Source: Rhodobacter xanthinilyticus (GTDB lineage Bacteria; Pseudomonadota; Alphaproteobacteria; Rhodobacterales; Rhodobacteraceae). From it: a stretch of DNA of 64,000 bases. Shown here piece after piece: positions 1 through 9,087 of the stretch. The stretch spans positions 744,001 to 808,000 of the forward strand of contig NZ_CP017781.1 of the NCBI RefSeq assembly GCF_001856665.1, given 5' to 3'. Below the pieces are notes generated by a model. It ran no database searches. It worked only from the letters and a program-made list of their open reading frames with translations, and was not told where the DNA came from. The translations under genes and the position numbers were made by a program. Position 1 is the stretch's first letter. The number at the start of each line of letters is the position of its first letter.

Positions 1-14
1 CTTGCGCGGGCGGG

Positions 15-31
15 GCTGCCGACGCGGCAGC
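15..31. other. Small hairpin upstream of cdd
   Basis: A 6-bp stem (gctgcc / ggcagc) with a 5-nt loop sits at the left edge of the window. No T-run follows it. It could be the tail of a terminator or a chance GC hairpin. No gene can be assigned to bases 1-116. Confidence 0.2.
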
Positions 32-76
32 GCTTGCATCGGCGCTCGGCCCGGCGCAGAGTCGGAAATGAACCTT

Positions 77-103
77 TTGGACAAATCACGGTTGGACAAA
101 TCA
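77..103 (+). repeat. Tandem 12-bp direct repeat before cdd
   Basis: ttggacaaatca occurs at 77-88 and again at 92-103, separated by 3 nt (15-bp period). The second copy runs into the purine-rich ribosome-binding site of cdd. It could be a tandem operator or a slippage duplication. No regulator can be named. Confidence 0.6.
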
Positions 104-116
104 AGGGGGTCTGCCC

Positions 117-509
117 ATGTCGCTTCTCGAAGAGGCCCGCGCGGTGCGCGAAAATGCCTATGCGCCCTATTCGCGCTTCAAGGTCGGCGCGGCGGTGCGC
201 GCGGCCTCGGGGGCGGTCTATCGCGGCGTGAATGTCGAGAACGTGGCCTACCCGGAGGGCACCTGCGCCGAGGCCGGCGCGATCGCGGCGATGGTGGCGG
301 CGGGCGAGACCGAGATCACCGAGGTCGCGGTGATCGCCGACAGCCCGAGCCCGGTGCCGCCCTGCGGGGGCTGCCGCCAGAAGCTCGCCGAATTCGCCCG
401 CGCCGAGGTGCCGGTGACGCTCGCGACCCTCTCGGGCGCGCGGCTCGACACCACGGTGGGCGATCTCTTGCCCGGCCGGTTCGATCAGAGCCATATGGAA
501 AATTGCTGA
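117..509 (+). CDS. cdd: Cytidine deaminase
   Basis: Hydrolytic deamination of cytidine/deoxycytidine to uridine/deoxyuridine in the pyrimidine salvage pathway, in the cytosol. The 130-residue length is that of the homotetrameric class. The zinc-site motifs are visible: the C-A-E triad at residues 50-52 (Glu52 the likely proton shuttle) and PCGGC at 82-86 (Cys83, Cys86 as zinc ligands). The ATG at 117 follows an aaggggg ribosome-binding site. The stop codon TGA overlaps the ATG of deoA by one base, so the two genes are translationally coupled. It is the first gene of a cdd-deoA-deoB-upp salvage operon. Confidence 0.95.
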   Translation: MSLLEEARAVRENAYAPYSRFKVGAAVRAASGAVYRGVNVENVAYPEGTCAEAGAIAAMVAAGETEITEVAVIADSPSPVPPCGGCRQKLAEFARAEVPVTLATLSGARLDTTVGDLLPGRFDQSHMENC

Positions 510-1831
510 TGGATGCGCGTTCGGTGATCATGGCGGTGCGCGATGGCGCGGGGCTTGCGCCCGAGGCCGCGCGCTGGTTCGCCCAAGGGCTTGCGAGCGG
601 CGCGGTCTCGGATGCGCAGGCGGGCGCCTTCGCGATGGCGGTGCTGCTCAAGGGCATCGGCCCCGCGGGGCGCGTCGCGCTGACCCGCGCGATGCGCGAT
701 TCCGGTCAGGTGCTCGCCTGGGATCTGCCCGGCCCGGTGATCGACAAACATTCGACCGGCGGCATCGGCGATTCCGTCTCGCTGCTGCTCGCGCCGGCGC
801 TGGCGGCCTGCGGGGTCTTCGTGCCGATGATCTCGGGGCGCGGGCTGGGCCATACCGGCGGCACGCTTGACAAGATGGAGGCGATCCCGGGCTATCGCGC
901 GCTGCCCGGCGTCGAGGCGCTGCGCAAGGTGGTGGCCGAGGTCGGCTGCGCGATCGTCGGCGCGACCGAGGAGATCGCCCCGGCCGACAAGCGCCTCTAC
1001 GGCATCCGCGATATCTCCGGCACGGTCGAGAGCATCGACCTGATCACCGCCTCGATCCTGTCGAAAAAGCTCGCGGCGGGGCTCGGGGGGCTGGTGCTCG
1101 ACGTCAAGGTGGGCTCGGGCGCCTTCATGGCGCGCGCCGAGGAGGCCCGCGCCCTGGCCGAGAGCCTGGTGCGCACCGCAAATGACGCGGGCTGCAAGAC
1201 ATCGGCGCTGATCACCGATATGAATCAAAGCCTTGGGCATTCGGCGGGCAATGCGCTCGAGGTGCTTGAGGTGATGGAATGTCTCACCGGCTCGGCGGTG
1301 AACGAGGCGCTTTGGGATGTCACCGCGGCGCTTGGCGGCGAGGCGCTGGTGCTGGCGGGCAAGGCCGCCGATCTCGACGCAGGCGCCGCGATGATCGACG
1401 CCGCGCTCGAGAGCGGGCGCGCGGCCGAGATCTTCGGGCGGATGGTCGCGGCACTCGGCGGGCCGCTCGATTTCGTCGAGCGCTACCCCGATCGGCTGCC
1501 CTCGGCGCCGGTGTTTCGCATGGTGACGAGCCCGCGCGCGGGCTTTGTCGCGCGGGTCAATGCGCGGGCGCTGGGCGAGGCGGTGGTGCGGCTGGGCGGC
1601 GGACGGCTGGTGGGCACCGACAAGGTGAACCCCGCGGTCGGCCTCTCGGGGCTGGCGGTGATCGGCGAGGAAATGGCGCCGGGCGAGCCGCTTGCGATGA
1701 TCCATGCGAGCACCGAGGCCAAGGCCGAGGAGGCGGTGCGCGCGGTGCTCGCGGCCTATGAACTCGCCGAAGATCTGCCCGAGGAGCCCGCGCTGATCCA
1801 TGACCGCATCGGCCCGGAGGATGTCGCATGA
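509..1831 (+). CDS. deoA: Thymidine phosphorylase
   Basis: Phosphorolysis of thymidine/deoxyuridine to the base plus 2-deoxyribose-1-phosphate. The protein has 440 residues, usual for DeoA. The phosphate-binding KHSTGGIGD motif is at residues 80-88, and the pyrimidine nucleoside phosphorylase signature (S-G-R-G-L-x-H-T-G-G-T-x-D-K-x-E) is at about 109-124. The open frame continues upstream of 509, but the ATG at 509 fits both the family N-terminus and the overlap with the cdd stop. Its stop overlaps the deoB start (ATGA). The product feeds DeoB directly, so enzyme order and gene order agree. Confidence 0.95.
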   Translation: MDARSVIMAVRDGAGLAPEAARWFAQGLASGAVSDAQAGAFAMAVLLKGIGPAGRVALTRAMRDSGQVLAWDLPGPVIDKHSTGGIGDSVSLLLAPALAACGVFVPMISGRGLGHTGGTLDKMEAIPGYRALPGVEALRKVVAEVGCAIVGATEEIAPADKRLYGIRDISGTVESIDLITASILSKKLAAGLGGLVLDVKVGSGAFMARAEEARALAESLVRTANDAGCKTSALITDMNQSLGHSAGNALEVLEVMECLTGSAVNEALWDVTAALGGEALVLAGKAADLDAGAAMIDAALESGRAAEIFGRMVAALGGPLDFVERYPDRLPSAPVFRMVTSPRAGFVARVNARALGEAVVRLGGGRLVGTDKVNPAVGLSGLAVIGEEMAPGEPLAMIHASTEAKAEEAVRAVLAAYELAEDLPEEPALIHDRIGPEDVA

Positions 1832-3042
1832 GCCGCGCCTTTCTGATCGTGATGGACAGCGTCGGCATCGGCGGCGCGCGCGACGCGGAGCGCTTCTTCA
1901 ACGACGGCCGCCCCGATACCGGCGCCAATACGCTCGGCCATATCGCCGAGGCCTGCGCCGCGGGCCGCGCCGAGGAGGGCCGCACGGGCCCCTTGCGGCT
2001 GCCGGTGCTCGATCGGCTCGGCTTTGGCGCGGCGGCGGAACTCGCCTCCGGCACCCGCCCGGCGGGGCTCGATGCGGCGCCGCAGGGCCTCTGGGGCGCG
2101 GCCAACGAGGTCTCGAAAGGCAAGGATACGCCGTCGGGGCACTGGGAGCTCGCCGGCGTGCCCGTGCCCTGGGAGTGGCATTATTTCCCGAGCGTTACCA
2201 ACAGCTTCCCGCCCGATCTCGTCGCCGCTGTCGCCCGCGCGGCGGGCACCGAGGGGATCTTGGGCAATTGCCACGCGCCGGGCACCGCGATCATCGAGCG
2301 CCTCGGCGCGGAGCATCTGCGCACCGGCTGGCCGATCTGCTACACCTCCGCCGACAGCGTCTTCCAGATCGCCGCGCATGAGGAGAGCTTCGGCCTCGCG
2401 CGGCTTTTGAAGCTTTGCGAGGATGTCGCGCCGATCCTGCACGGGATGCGCGTCGGCCGCGTCATCGCGCGCCCCTTCGTGGGCGCGCCCGGCGCCTTCA
2501 CCCGCACCCCCAACCGGCGCGATTTCGCCATCGCGCCGCCGGCGCCGACGCTCCTCGATTGGGCCACCCGCGCTGGCCGCACCACCCATGCGATCGGCAA
2601 GATCGGCGATATCTTCAGCCACCGCGGCGTCAGCCATCTGCACAAGGGCAAATCCGACGCCGACCTGATGGATCACCTGATCCGCCTCGCCACCGAGGCC
2701 GAGGAGGGCAGCCTGACCTTCGCCAATTTCGTCGAATTCGACAGCCTCTACGGCCATCGCCGCGATATCTCGGGCTATGCCCGCGCGCTCGAGTGGTTCG
2801 ACGCGCGGGCGGGCGAATTTTTGGCGCGTCTCGGCCACGGCGATCTCGCGATCTTCACCGCCGACCATGGCAACGACCCGAGCTGGACCGGCACCGACCA
2901 CACCCGCGAGCGGGTGCCGGTGCTCGGCTGGGGCTATGGCGCGCGCGCCGTGGGGCAGGTGGGTTACGTCGATGTGGCGGCCTCGGTGGCGGCGCATCTG
3001 GGGCTCGGGGCCGAGGGGCCGGGCCGCTCGTTTATCGAATGA
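1828..3042 (+). CDS. deoB: Phosphopentomutase
   Basis: Interconverts (deoxy)ribose-1-phosphate and (deoxy)ribose-5-phosphate, draining sugar phosphate from DeoA into central metabolism. The protein has 404 residues and belongs to the alkaline-phosphatase-like metalloenzyme superfamily. The N-terminal metal-binding stretch [11 protein letters not shown] and the C-terminal DHGND...GTDHTRE motif near residues 345-362, which carries metal ligands, are both intact. The start overlaps the deoA stop by 4 nt. No deoC follows in this window; upp is the next gene after 23 nt. Confidence 0.95.
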   Translation: MSRAFLIVMDSVGIGGARDAERFFNDGRPDTGANTLGHIAEACAAGRAEEGRTGPLRLPVLDRLGFGAAAELASGTRPAGLDAAPQGLWGAANEVSKGKDTPSGHWELAGVPVPWEWHYFPSVTNSFPPDLVAAVARAAGTEGILGNCHAPGTAIIERLGAEHLRTGWPICYTSADSVFQIAAHEESFGLARLLKLCEDVAPILHGMRVGRVIARPFVGAPGAFTRTPNRRDFAIAPPAPTLLDWATRAGRTTHAIGKIGDIFSHRGVSHLHKGKSDADLMDHLIRLATEAEEGSLTFANFVEFDSLYGHRRDISGYARALEWFDARAGEFLARLGHGDLAIFTADHGNDPSWTGTDHTRERVPVLGWGYGARAVGQVGYVDVAASVAAHLGLGAEGPGRSFIE

Positions 3043-3065
3043 AAACAAAGACAAAGGACAGGGAT

Positions 3066-3698
3066 ATGACCGAACATCTGACCGTTGTGGACCACCCGCT
3101 CGTGCAGCACAAGCTGACGCTGATGCGCGAGAAAGACACCTCCACCGCCTCGTTCCGGCGGCTCCTGCGCGAGATCAGCCTGCTCTTGGCCTATGAGGTC
3201 ACCCGCGGGCTCGAGCTGACCACCAAATCGATCGAGACGCCGCTCGAGCCGATGGAGGCGCCGATCCTTGATGGCAAGAAGCTCGCGCTGATCTCGATCC
3301 TGCGGGCGGGCAATGGCCTGCTCGACGGCATCCTCGAGCTGATCCCGGCGGCGCGGGTGGGTTTTGTCGGCCTCTACCGCGACCCCGAGACGCTCAAGCC
3401 GGTGCAATATTACTGCAAGGTGCCCGCCGAGCTCGAGGATCGCCTGACCATCGTCGTCGACCCGATGCTCGCCACCGGCAACAGCTCGGTCGCGGCGATC
3501 GACCTCTTGAAGGAGAAGGGCGCGAAGAACATCCGCTTCCTGTGCCTGCTGGCGGCGCCCGAGGGCGTTGCGCGGATGAAAGAGGCCCACCCGGATGTGC
3601 CGATCGTCACAGCATCTGTGGACAAATATCTCAACGATCATGGATATATTGTCCCCGGGCTAGGGGATGCGGGCGACCGCATGTTCGGCACTAAATAA
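3066..3698 (+). CDS. upp: Uracil phosphoribosyltransferase
   Basis: Transfers phosphoribosyl from PRPP to uracil to give UMP, completing base salvage in this operon. The protein is 210 residues long, the standard length. The PRPP-binding loop [11 protein letters not shown] lies at 131-141, and the uracil-binding C-terminus ([17 protein letters not shown]) is present. The ATG at 3066 is preceded by aggacaggga. The frame is open far upstream through deoB, but the conserved N-terminus begins here. It probably shares a transcript with cdd-deoA-deoB. Confidence 0.96.
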   Translation: MTEHLTVVDHPLVQHKLTLMREKDTSTASFRRLLREISLLLAYEVTRGLELTTKSIETPLEPMEAPILDGKKLALISILRAGNGLLDGILELIPAARVGFVGLYRDPETLKPVQYYCKVPAELEDRLTIVVDPMLATGNSSVAAIDLLKEKGAKNIRFLCLLAAPEGVARMKEAHPDVPIVTASVDKYLNDHGYIVPGLGDAGDRMFGTK

Positions 3699-3763
3699 AG
3701 CCTTTCTCCTTTACTCAGCGACAATCTTCCGGCATTTTGCCCATAGGTGACATGGGGGCGATA

Positions 3764-5293
3764 ATGCGGTTCGGGCGGTTTCTCTCTTCGGCGATGGTGT
3801 TGGCGGTGATGGGCGGGGCGGCTTTGGCCTCGGACATGGACCTCAACGGGCCGACCGAGGTGCCGCCGCCGAGCTTCAAGGGCCGCCAATATGTCGATAG
3901 CGCGGGCTGTGTCTTCGTCCGCGCAGGCTTTGGCACCTCGGTGAGCTGGGTGCCGCGGGTGACGCGCGATCGCAAGCAGCTGTGCGGCTACAAGCCCACG
4001 CTCGCGCCCGGCGCGCCGGTGATCGACGTCGCGAAATCGGCGCCCGCCCCGGCGCCGACCCCCGCCCCGACCCCCGCCCCGGCCCCGGCCGCCGCGCCCG
4101 CAAAGCCGGTGATCGCGGCCGCGCCCGCCCCGGCCAAACCCGCGCCCGCCCCGGCCCAGACCCGCCCGGTTTCGCCCTTCACGCCCACCCCGGGCGTCGG
4201 CGCGCCGATGGCGACGATCGCGCTGAAAACCACCCCGCCGACGATCGGCAAAGCCGCTGCGCCGGTCGAGATGGCGGTTGCGCCGCCCAAACCTGTCGTG
4301 CCCGCGCCCGCGCCCGCCCCGGTGGCCGCCGCCGCGCCGGCGCCGGGCCGCTATGTCTCTCCCTATGCGATCAGCATCGCCGCGACGCCGCAGGCCACCG
4401 TCGCCGCGCCCAGGCCGGTCGTCGCGCCGCAGCCCGCGCCGAGCCCGGTCGCCATCGCCGCCGCGACCCCGGTGACCATCATCGGCTCGGAAACCGTGAC
4501 CGCCCCCGCCGCCTGCCCGAACGGCGCGCCCGTCGCGCAACGCTATTTCCTCTCCGATGGCCGGCGCGTGCTGCGCTGCGGGCCGGAGCGGGGCGACCCG
4601 GTCGCCTTCATCAACCGCGCCAATCTGCCGGGTCTGCAGGTCGCGGGCCTCTCGGGCGCCGTCGCGGCCGCCCCGGCGCCGGTTTACGCCGCCGCCCCGA
4701 CGGCCCCCGCCGCCCCGGCCCCCGCGCCGAGCCGCGCGGCCTATGTCAGCCCCTATGCCCTTCCCGACAGTGTTTACGTCAACCACGCCGCCAGCAACGT
4801 CGCCCCGCTCGCGCCGGTGCAGGTCTCGACGAAATCGCTCAGCGGCTACCGCCCGGCCTTCGATGACGGCCGCCTGAACCCCTATCGCGGCGCGCGCACG
4901 GCGGCGGGCGATGCGATGCAGGGCCAGATCTGGACCGACACCGTGCCCGCCAAGCTGATCCCCGGCGCGCAGCCGCAAGCGCTGACCCAGCCGCTGATCC
5001 CCGAGGCGCGGATCTCGAGCAAATCGGCCCCGCGCATCGCCCCGCCGGCGCCGGTCGTGAAGGCCGCCGCGCCCGCCATCGCCGCCACCGGCTTCGTGCA
5101 GGTCGGCAGTTTTGGCCAACCCGGCAATGCCGAGGGCGCGAAAGCGCGGCTGCGGGCGCTCGGTCTGCCGGTCTCAACAGCGCGGGCGGGCAAGCTCACG
5201 ATCGTCTATGCCGGGCCGCTGACCGGCGCGGCGCTGCCGCAGGCGCTCGCCTCGGCGCGGGCCTCGGGCTTTGCCGACGCCTTCATCCGCTGA
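3764..5293 (+). CDS. Secreted Pro/Ala-rich SPOR-domain protein
   Basis: A 509-residue exported protein. It has a typical signal peptide (MRFGRFLSS...GGAALAS) and a short conserved N-terminal module with two cysteines (GCVFVRAGFG and KQLCGY). A long Pro/Ala-rich low-complexity stretch follows, with XPAP repeats over about residues 90-240, and a SPOR-like domain occupies about residues 441-509. SPOR domains bind denuded septal peptidoglycan, so a cell-envelope or division-site role is inferred. The ATG at 3764 is chosen over an ATG at 3737 because it starts exactly at the signal peptide. The internal repeats make the boundaries of the central region unreliable. Confidence 0.8.
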   Translation: MRFGRFLSSAMVLAVMGGAALASDMDLNGPTEVPPPSFKGRQYVDSAGCVFVRAGFGTSVSWVPRVTRDRKQLCGYKPTLAPGAPVIDVAKSAPAPAPTPAPTPAPAPAAAPAKPVIAAAPAPAKPAPAPAQTRPVSPFTPTPGVGAPMATIALKTTPPTIGKAAAPVEMAVAPPKPVVPAPAPAPVAAAAPAPGRYVSPYAISIAATPQATVAAPRPVVAPQPAPSPVAIAAATPVTIIGSETVTAPAACPNGAPVAQRYFLSDGRRVLRCGPERGDPVAFINRANLPGLQVAGLSGAVAAAPAPVYAAAPTAPAAPAPAPSRAAYVSPYALPDSVYVNHAASNVAPLAPVQVSTKSLSGYRPAFDDGRLNPYRGARTAAGDAMQGQIWTDTVPAKLIPGAQPQALTQPLIPEARISSKSAPRIAPPAPVVKAAAPAIAATGFVQVGSFGQPGNAEGAKARLRALGLPVSTARAGKLTIVYAGPLTGAALPQALASARASGFADAFIR

Positions 5294-5295
5294 GA

Positions 5296-6312
5296 TCAGT
5301 CGCTGCAGATCCCCTGCAGGGCGACCCATTGCGCATCTTCGAGCACCGGCCGCGGCGCGGGCTGGCCCTTGAACGGGTCCGCCTCGATCAGCCCGAGCAC
5401 GCTCTCGCCCGAAGGGTCGCGCGCGAAAGCATAGGGCGTCGAGGACACCCCGGCCGCCGCAAAAGCTGCGAGCAGCGGCTCATCGGCGGGGGGCGGGGCC
5501 GGGTTGGCGAGCACCTCCTCGCCATAACCCGCGAGCGCCGTCTCGGGCAAATCGCCGGTCGTCAGCAGCCAGAACGCCGCGCGCGCCCCCTCATAGCGCA
5601 GCAGCCGCAGGAGCGGGTCCTCTTGCGCCGCGCCGAGGCTCGCCGCGATGATCTCGCCCGCCGCGACCTCGGGCGTATCAGGGCCCTCGACCGTCTCGCG
5701 CCCGATCACCACGAGCTTGCCCGGCAAAAGCCGCGCGCCCTTGAGCCCCTCGGGGAGAACGGCGATCGCGCTCGGCCCGGCGATCCGCTCGGCGAGCGCG
5801 GTGAGCGCGCGGGTGCCCGCCCGGCTCGCACAGGGCTGGCCGGTGAGCTTGGTCAACTCGCCCAGAACCTGCTGGCCGATCTCGACACGTTTGGCCTCCG
5901 GCGCGACCCGCGCGGCCTGCGCGATCAGCGCGCCGGGCAGCCAGAACACCGCCAGCGCCAGCGCCGCCGCCGCCGCCCCGCCGCCAAGCCAGCCGCGCAG
6001 CCGCCCCGGATGCGGGCGCCGCGCCTCGAGCACCGCATGGACCTTCTCGATCGCGCCGATCATCACCGGATCGTCGATCTCGACCTCTTCGCCCTCTTCC
6101 TCGGAGGGCGCATAGATCGCCGGCCGCTTGCCCGGGTTGCGCCGCACCATCGCCGGCAAGGACCAATGCGTCAGCGCCCGCGCCGAGCGCCCGTCCGCGA
6201 TCATCAGCGTCGCATCGCCGAACACGACGATCACCTCGCGGCGCTGCGCGAGCGGGCCCTCGCGCCAGATCGCGGGGGCTTCCAGCCGTTCATATTGCGG
6301 GAGTGCGGTCAT
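5296..6312 (-). CDS. Single-pass membrane protein of unknown function
   Basis: A 338-residue protein. Residues 1-105 look cytoplasmic with an acidic patch (PSEEEGEEVEIDD), there is one membrane segment at about 108-132, and a C-terminal domain of about 200 residues follows. In that domain the stretch around LLPGKLVVIGRETVEG...EVAAGEIIAASL resembles the region just before the zinc motif in M48-type peptidases, but the HExxH motif is absent (GEIIA in its place). No function is recognised. It converges with the SPOR gene with 2 nt between stops. The next gene upstream on the same strand is the acyl-CoA ligase, which ends at 6434 ahead of a terminator. Confidence 0.7.
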   Translation of the reverse strand: MTALPQYERLEAPAIWREGPLAQRREVIVVFGDATLMIADGRSARALTHWSLPAMVRRNPGKRPAIYAPSEEEGEEVEIDDPVMIGAIEKVHAVLEARRPHPGRLRGWLGGGAAAAALALAVFWLPGALIAQAARVAPEAKRVEIGQQVLGELTKLTGQPCASRAGTRALTALAERIAGPSAIAVLPEGLKGARLLPGKLVVIGRETVEGPDTPEVAAGEIIAASLGAAQEDPLLRLLRYEGARAAFWLLTTGDLPETALAGYGEEVLANPAPPPADEPLLAAFAAAGVSSTPYAFARDPSGESVLGLIEADPFKGQPAPRPVLEDAQWVALQGICSD

Positions 6313-6380
6313 CCGGCCCTATATCTGCTCTCGTTTCGTGCAGGATAGACGAACCCGCCCCGGGGTCAATGCGCCGGGCC

Positions 6381-6410
6381 GAAAGAAAAGGGGGGCCGCC
6401 GGGCCCCCCT
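6381..6410 (-). terminator. Terminator of the acyl-CoA ligase gene
   Basis: A perfect 9-bp stem (aggggggcc / ggcccccct) with a 4-nt loop at 6389-6410, followed on the minus strand by cttttcttt. It is positioned 24 nt after the ligase stop at 6434. Confidence 0.75.
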
Positions 6411-6433
6411 CGGATTTCCGCCGCAAGATCGGC

Positions 6434-8059
6434 TCAGTCGAGCAGCTTCGCCACCGCGCGCAGCTCGAACTTCTGGATCTTGCCGGTCGAGGTCTTCGGC
6501 AGATCGGCGAAGACGACGCGTTTGGGGGTCTTGAAGCCCGCCAGACGCTCGCGGCAGAAGGCCATGATCTCCTTGTCGGTGACCTCGGCGCCGTCCTTGA
6601 GCTCGACAAAGGCGCAGGGCACCTCGCCCCATTTCTCGTCGGGCTTGGCCACCACCGAGCACAGCGACACCGCCGGGTGCGCCGCGATCACGCCCTCGAC
6701 CTCGACCGAGGAGACGTTCTCGCCGCCCGAGATGATGATGTCCTTGGCGCGGTCGGTGATCTTGACGTAGCCGTCATCATGCATGAAGGCGATGTCGCCC
6801 GAGCGGAAATAGCCGCCCTCGAAAGCCTCCTGCGTCGCCTGCGGGTTCTTGAAATAGCCCTTCATGACCGAGTTGCCGCGGATCACGATCTCGCCCAGAT
6901 GCACGCCATCGCGGGCGACCTCGTGGCCGTGGTCATGGACCGAGACGGTCTCGACCATCGGCATCAGAACCCCGGTGCGGGCCTTGATATCGGCGCGTTC
7001 CTGGCCCTCGATGCCGTTCCAGGCCGGTTTCCAGTAGCAGGCGGTCGCCGGGCCATAGACCTCGGTGAGGCCGTAGACCTGGGTGACGTTGAAGCCCAGC
7101 GGCTCGATCGCGGCGAGCGTCGCGGCCGGCGGCGGGGCGCCCGCGGTGAAGACTTCGACGATATGGTCGAAGGGGCGGCGGTCGCTGTCCTTGCAGTTGA
7201 TGATCGTGTTCAGAACGATCGGCGCGCCGGCGAAATGGGTCACGCCATGATCGGCGATCGCGTCATAGATCGCCTTCGCCGTCACATCGCGGCAGCACAC
7301 GGTCGTGCCGCCGAGCATCGGCATCATCCACGGATGGGTCCAGCTGTTGCAATGGAAGAGCGGCACGATCGTGAGCAGCACCGGATACATCTGCATCTGC
7401 CACGACAGCGCGTTGCCCATCGTCGCGAGATAGGCGCCGCGATGGTGATAGACCACGCCCTTGGGCTTGCCGGTGGTGCCCGAGGTATAGTTCAGCGCGA
7501 TCGATTCCCATTCATCCTCGGGCATGATCCAGTCGAACATCGGGTCGCCCATCGCGACGAGCTCTTCATATTCGAGGTAATGCCCGCCGGGCTCGAAGCC
7601 ATGCTCGGGGTCGGCCACCTCGATGATCTGCGGCGGCGTGCCGTGCATCTGTTTGCAGGCGGCCTCGGCGAGCTTGAGGAACTGGGTGTCCACCAGCGCC
7701 ATCTTCGCGCCGGAATGTTCGAAGATATAGGTGACGGTATCGACATCGAGCCGCGTGTTGATCGCATTGAGGATCGCGCCACAGGCCGGCACGCCGAAAT
7801 GCGCCTCAAGCTGCGGGCCGGAGTTCGGCAAGATCGAGGCGACCACATCGCCCGAGGCGATGCCGCGTTCCTTCAGCGCCGAGGCGAGCTGGCTTACCCG
7901 CGCGTGGAATTCCACATAATTGCGCTGGATCGAGCCATAGATCATCGCGGTGCGTTCGGGGAAGACCTCGAGCGCGCGGTTCAGATGCGAGAGCGGCGTG
8001 AGCGGCACGAAGTTTGCCGCGCATTTCTCCAGCCCGGTTTCATCGGCCAACCATCCCAT
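6434..8059 (-). CDS. Acyl-CoA synthetase, DmdB-like
   Basis: AMP-forming CoA ligase of the ANL superfamily, 541 residues. The P-loop-like motif YTSGTTGKPKG is at 191-201, the YGLTEVYG motif is near 321, RSGDIAFMHDDGYVKITDR supplies the hinge region, and the C-terminal catalytic lysine motif GKIQKFEL is present. Overall length and the loop sequence resemble 3-(methylthio)propionyl-CoA ligases (DmdB) and medium-chain acyl-CoA ligases; sequence alone cannot fix the substrate. The start ATG is preceded by gggaggatagc on the minus strand. A DmdC-like dehydrogenase lies 9 kb away at 16.9-18.7 kb, so a role in methylthiopropionate or branched/medium acid catabolism is possible. Confidence 0.88.
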   Translation of the reverse strand: MGWLADETGLEKCAANFVPLTPLSHLNRALEVFPERTAMIYGSIQRNYVEFHARVSQLASALKERGIASGDVVASILPNSGPQLEAHFGVPACGAILNAINTRLDVDTVTYIFEHSGAKMALVDTQFLKLAEAACKQMHGTPPQIIEVADPEHGFEPGGHYLEYEELVAMGDPMFDWIMPEDEWESIALNYTSGTTGKPKGVVYHHRGAYLATMGNALSWQMQMYPVLLTIVPLFHCNSWTHPWMMPMLGGTTVCCRDVTAKAIYDAIADHGVTHFAGAPIVLNTIINCKDSDRRPFDHIVEVFTAGAPPPAATLAAIEPLGFNVTQVYGLTEVYGPATACYWKPAWNGIEGQERADIKARTGVLMPMVETVSVHDHGHEVARDGVHLGEIVIRGNSVMKGYFKNPQATQEAFEGGYFRSGDIAFMHDDGYVKITDRAKDIIISGGENVSSVEVEGVIAAHPAVSLCSVVAKPDEKWGEVPCAFVELKDGAEVTDKEIMAFCRERLAGFKTPKRVVFADLPKTSTGKIQKFELRAVAKLLD

Positions 8060-8187
8060 CGCTATCCTCCCAAGGTAATCCGCAGATGTCGGAAAAAATG
8101 TCGTTTCCGGGGGAGATAATTGAGCGCGGCGCGGCGAAAGGGAAGGGGGGGCACCGGGCCGCTGAAAGAAAATTACGCTACGTCATC

Positions 8188-9078
8188 GTGAACGATAATC
8201 ATACTCTCAAAGCGGCGCTGCTGATCGGGCTTTATGCGGTCATCATCGGCTATACCGACAACCATGTCCGCGTTATCGCTAACGAAATCGGGCTATGGCA
8301 ATTTCACCTCATGCGGACCGCGATGGCGGCGGTGGCGCTGGCGCTCGCGGCGCCGATCCTGGGTTTGCGGCTGCGGCCGGTGAACGCGCGGGCGGTGGCG
8401 GCGCGCTCGGCGGTGCATGGCGTGGCGATGATGTGCTATTTCGGCGCGCTGGGCTTCTTGCCGGTGCCGCAGGTCTCGGCCGGGCTCTTCACCGCGCCGA
8501 TCTTCGTGCTGCTGATTTCGCGCTTCGTCTATGGCGCGCAGATCGGGCCGGTGCGGATGATCGCGGTGGGCCTCGGCTTTGCCGGGGTGCTGATGATCCT
8601 CGGGCCGCAGGTGATGAACATCGGCCCGGCGGCGGCGGTGCCGGTTCTGGGCGGCGCGCTTTATGCGCTGGGCAATATCGCGCTGCGCGAATGGTGCCCG
8701 CAGGAAAGCGCGACGACCATGACGGCGGGGTTCTTCGCCGCGATGGGGGTTTTCGGGCTGATCGGCATGGGCCTGACCGCGGCCTTTAACATGCCCTTCG
8801 AGGCGGGGTATCTCCTACGCGGGCCGGCCTGGCCCTCGGGCACGGCGCTGTGGTGGATCGCGGTGCAGGCGGTGGGCTCGCTCGTCGCGGTGGGGCTGAT
8901 GGTGCGCGGCTATCAGCTCACCGAACCCTCGCGCGCCTCGATCTTCGAATATGTCGCGCTGCCGGCGGCGGCGCTCTGGGGCTGGGTGCTCTTTGGCGAG
9001 GCGCCGCTGGCGCGCGAATGGCTCGGAATGGGGCTGATCTGGCTGGCGGGGCTCCTCATCGTGCTGCGCGGGCGCTAA
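8188..9078 (+). CDS. EamA/DMT-family transporter
   Basis: A 296-residue inner-membrane permease of the drug/metabolite transporter superfamily with ten predicted helices in two EamA repeats (about residues 5-135 and 150-290). The frame is open further upstream, with ATGs at 8086 and 8098. Those would add a 30-34 residue charged tail before helix 1. The GTG at 8188 (VNDNHTLKAALL) gives the usual 290-300 residue length but has a weak ribosome-binding site, so the start is uncertain. The gene is divergent from the ligase gene. Substrate unknown; such proteins often export metabolites or amino acids. Confidence 0.8.
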   Translation: MNDNHTLKAALLIGLYAVIIGYTDNHVRVIANEIGLWQFHLMRTAMAAVALALAAPILGLRLRPVNARAVAARSAVHGVAMMCYFGALGFLPVPQVSAGLFTAPIFVLLISRFVYGAQIGPVRMIAVGLGFAGVLMILGPQVMNIGPAAAVPVLGGALYALGNIALREWCPQESATTMTAGFFAAMGVFGLIGMGLTAAFNMPFEAGYLLRGPAWPSGTALWWIAVQAVGSLVAVGLMVRGYQLTEPSRASIFEYVALPAAALWGWVLFGEAPLAREWLGMGLIWLAGLLIVLRGR

Positions 9079-9087
9079 GGTCGCGCC

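Noticed and set aside
4030-4160. Pro/Ala repeat DNA in the SPOR gene as a separate repeat element
   Set aside because: It is in frame and codes for a flexible linker, normal for this protein type.
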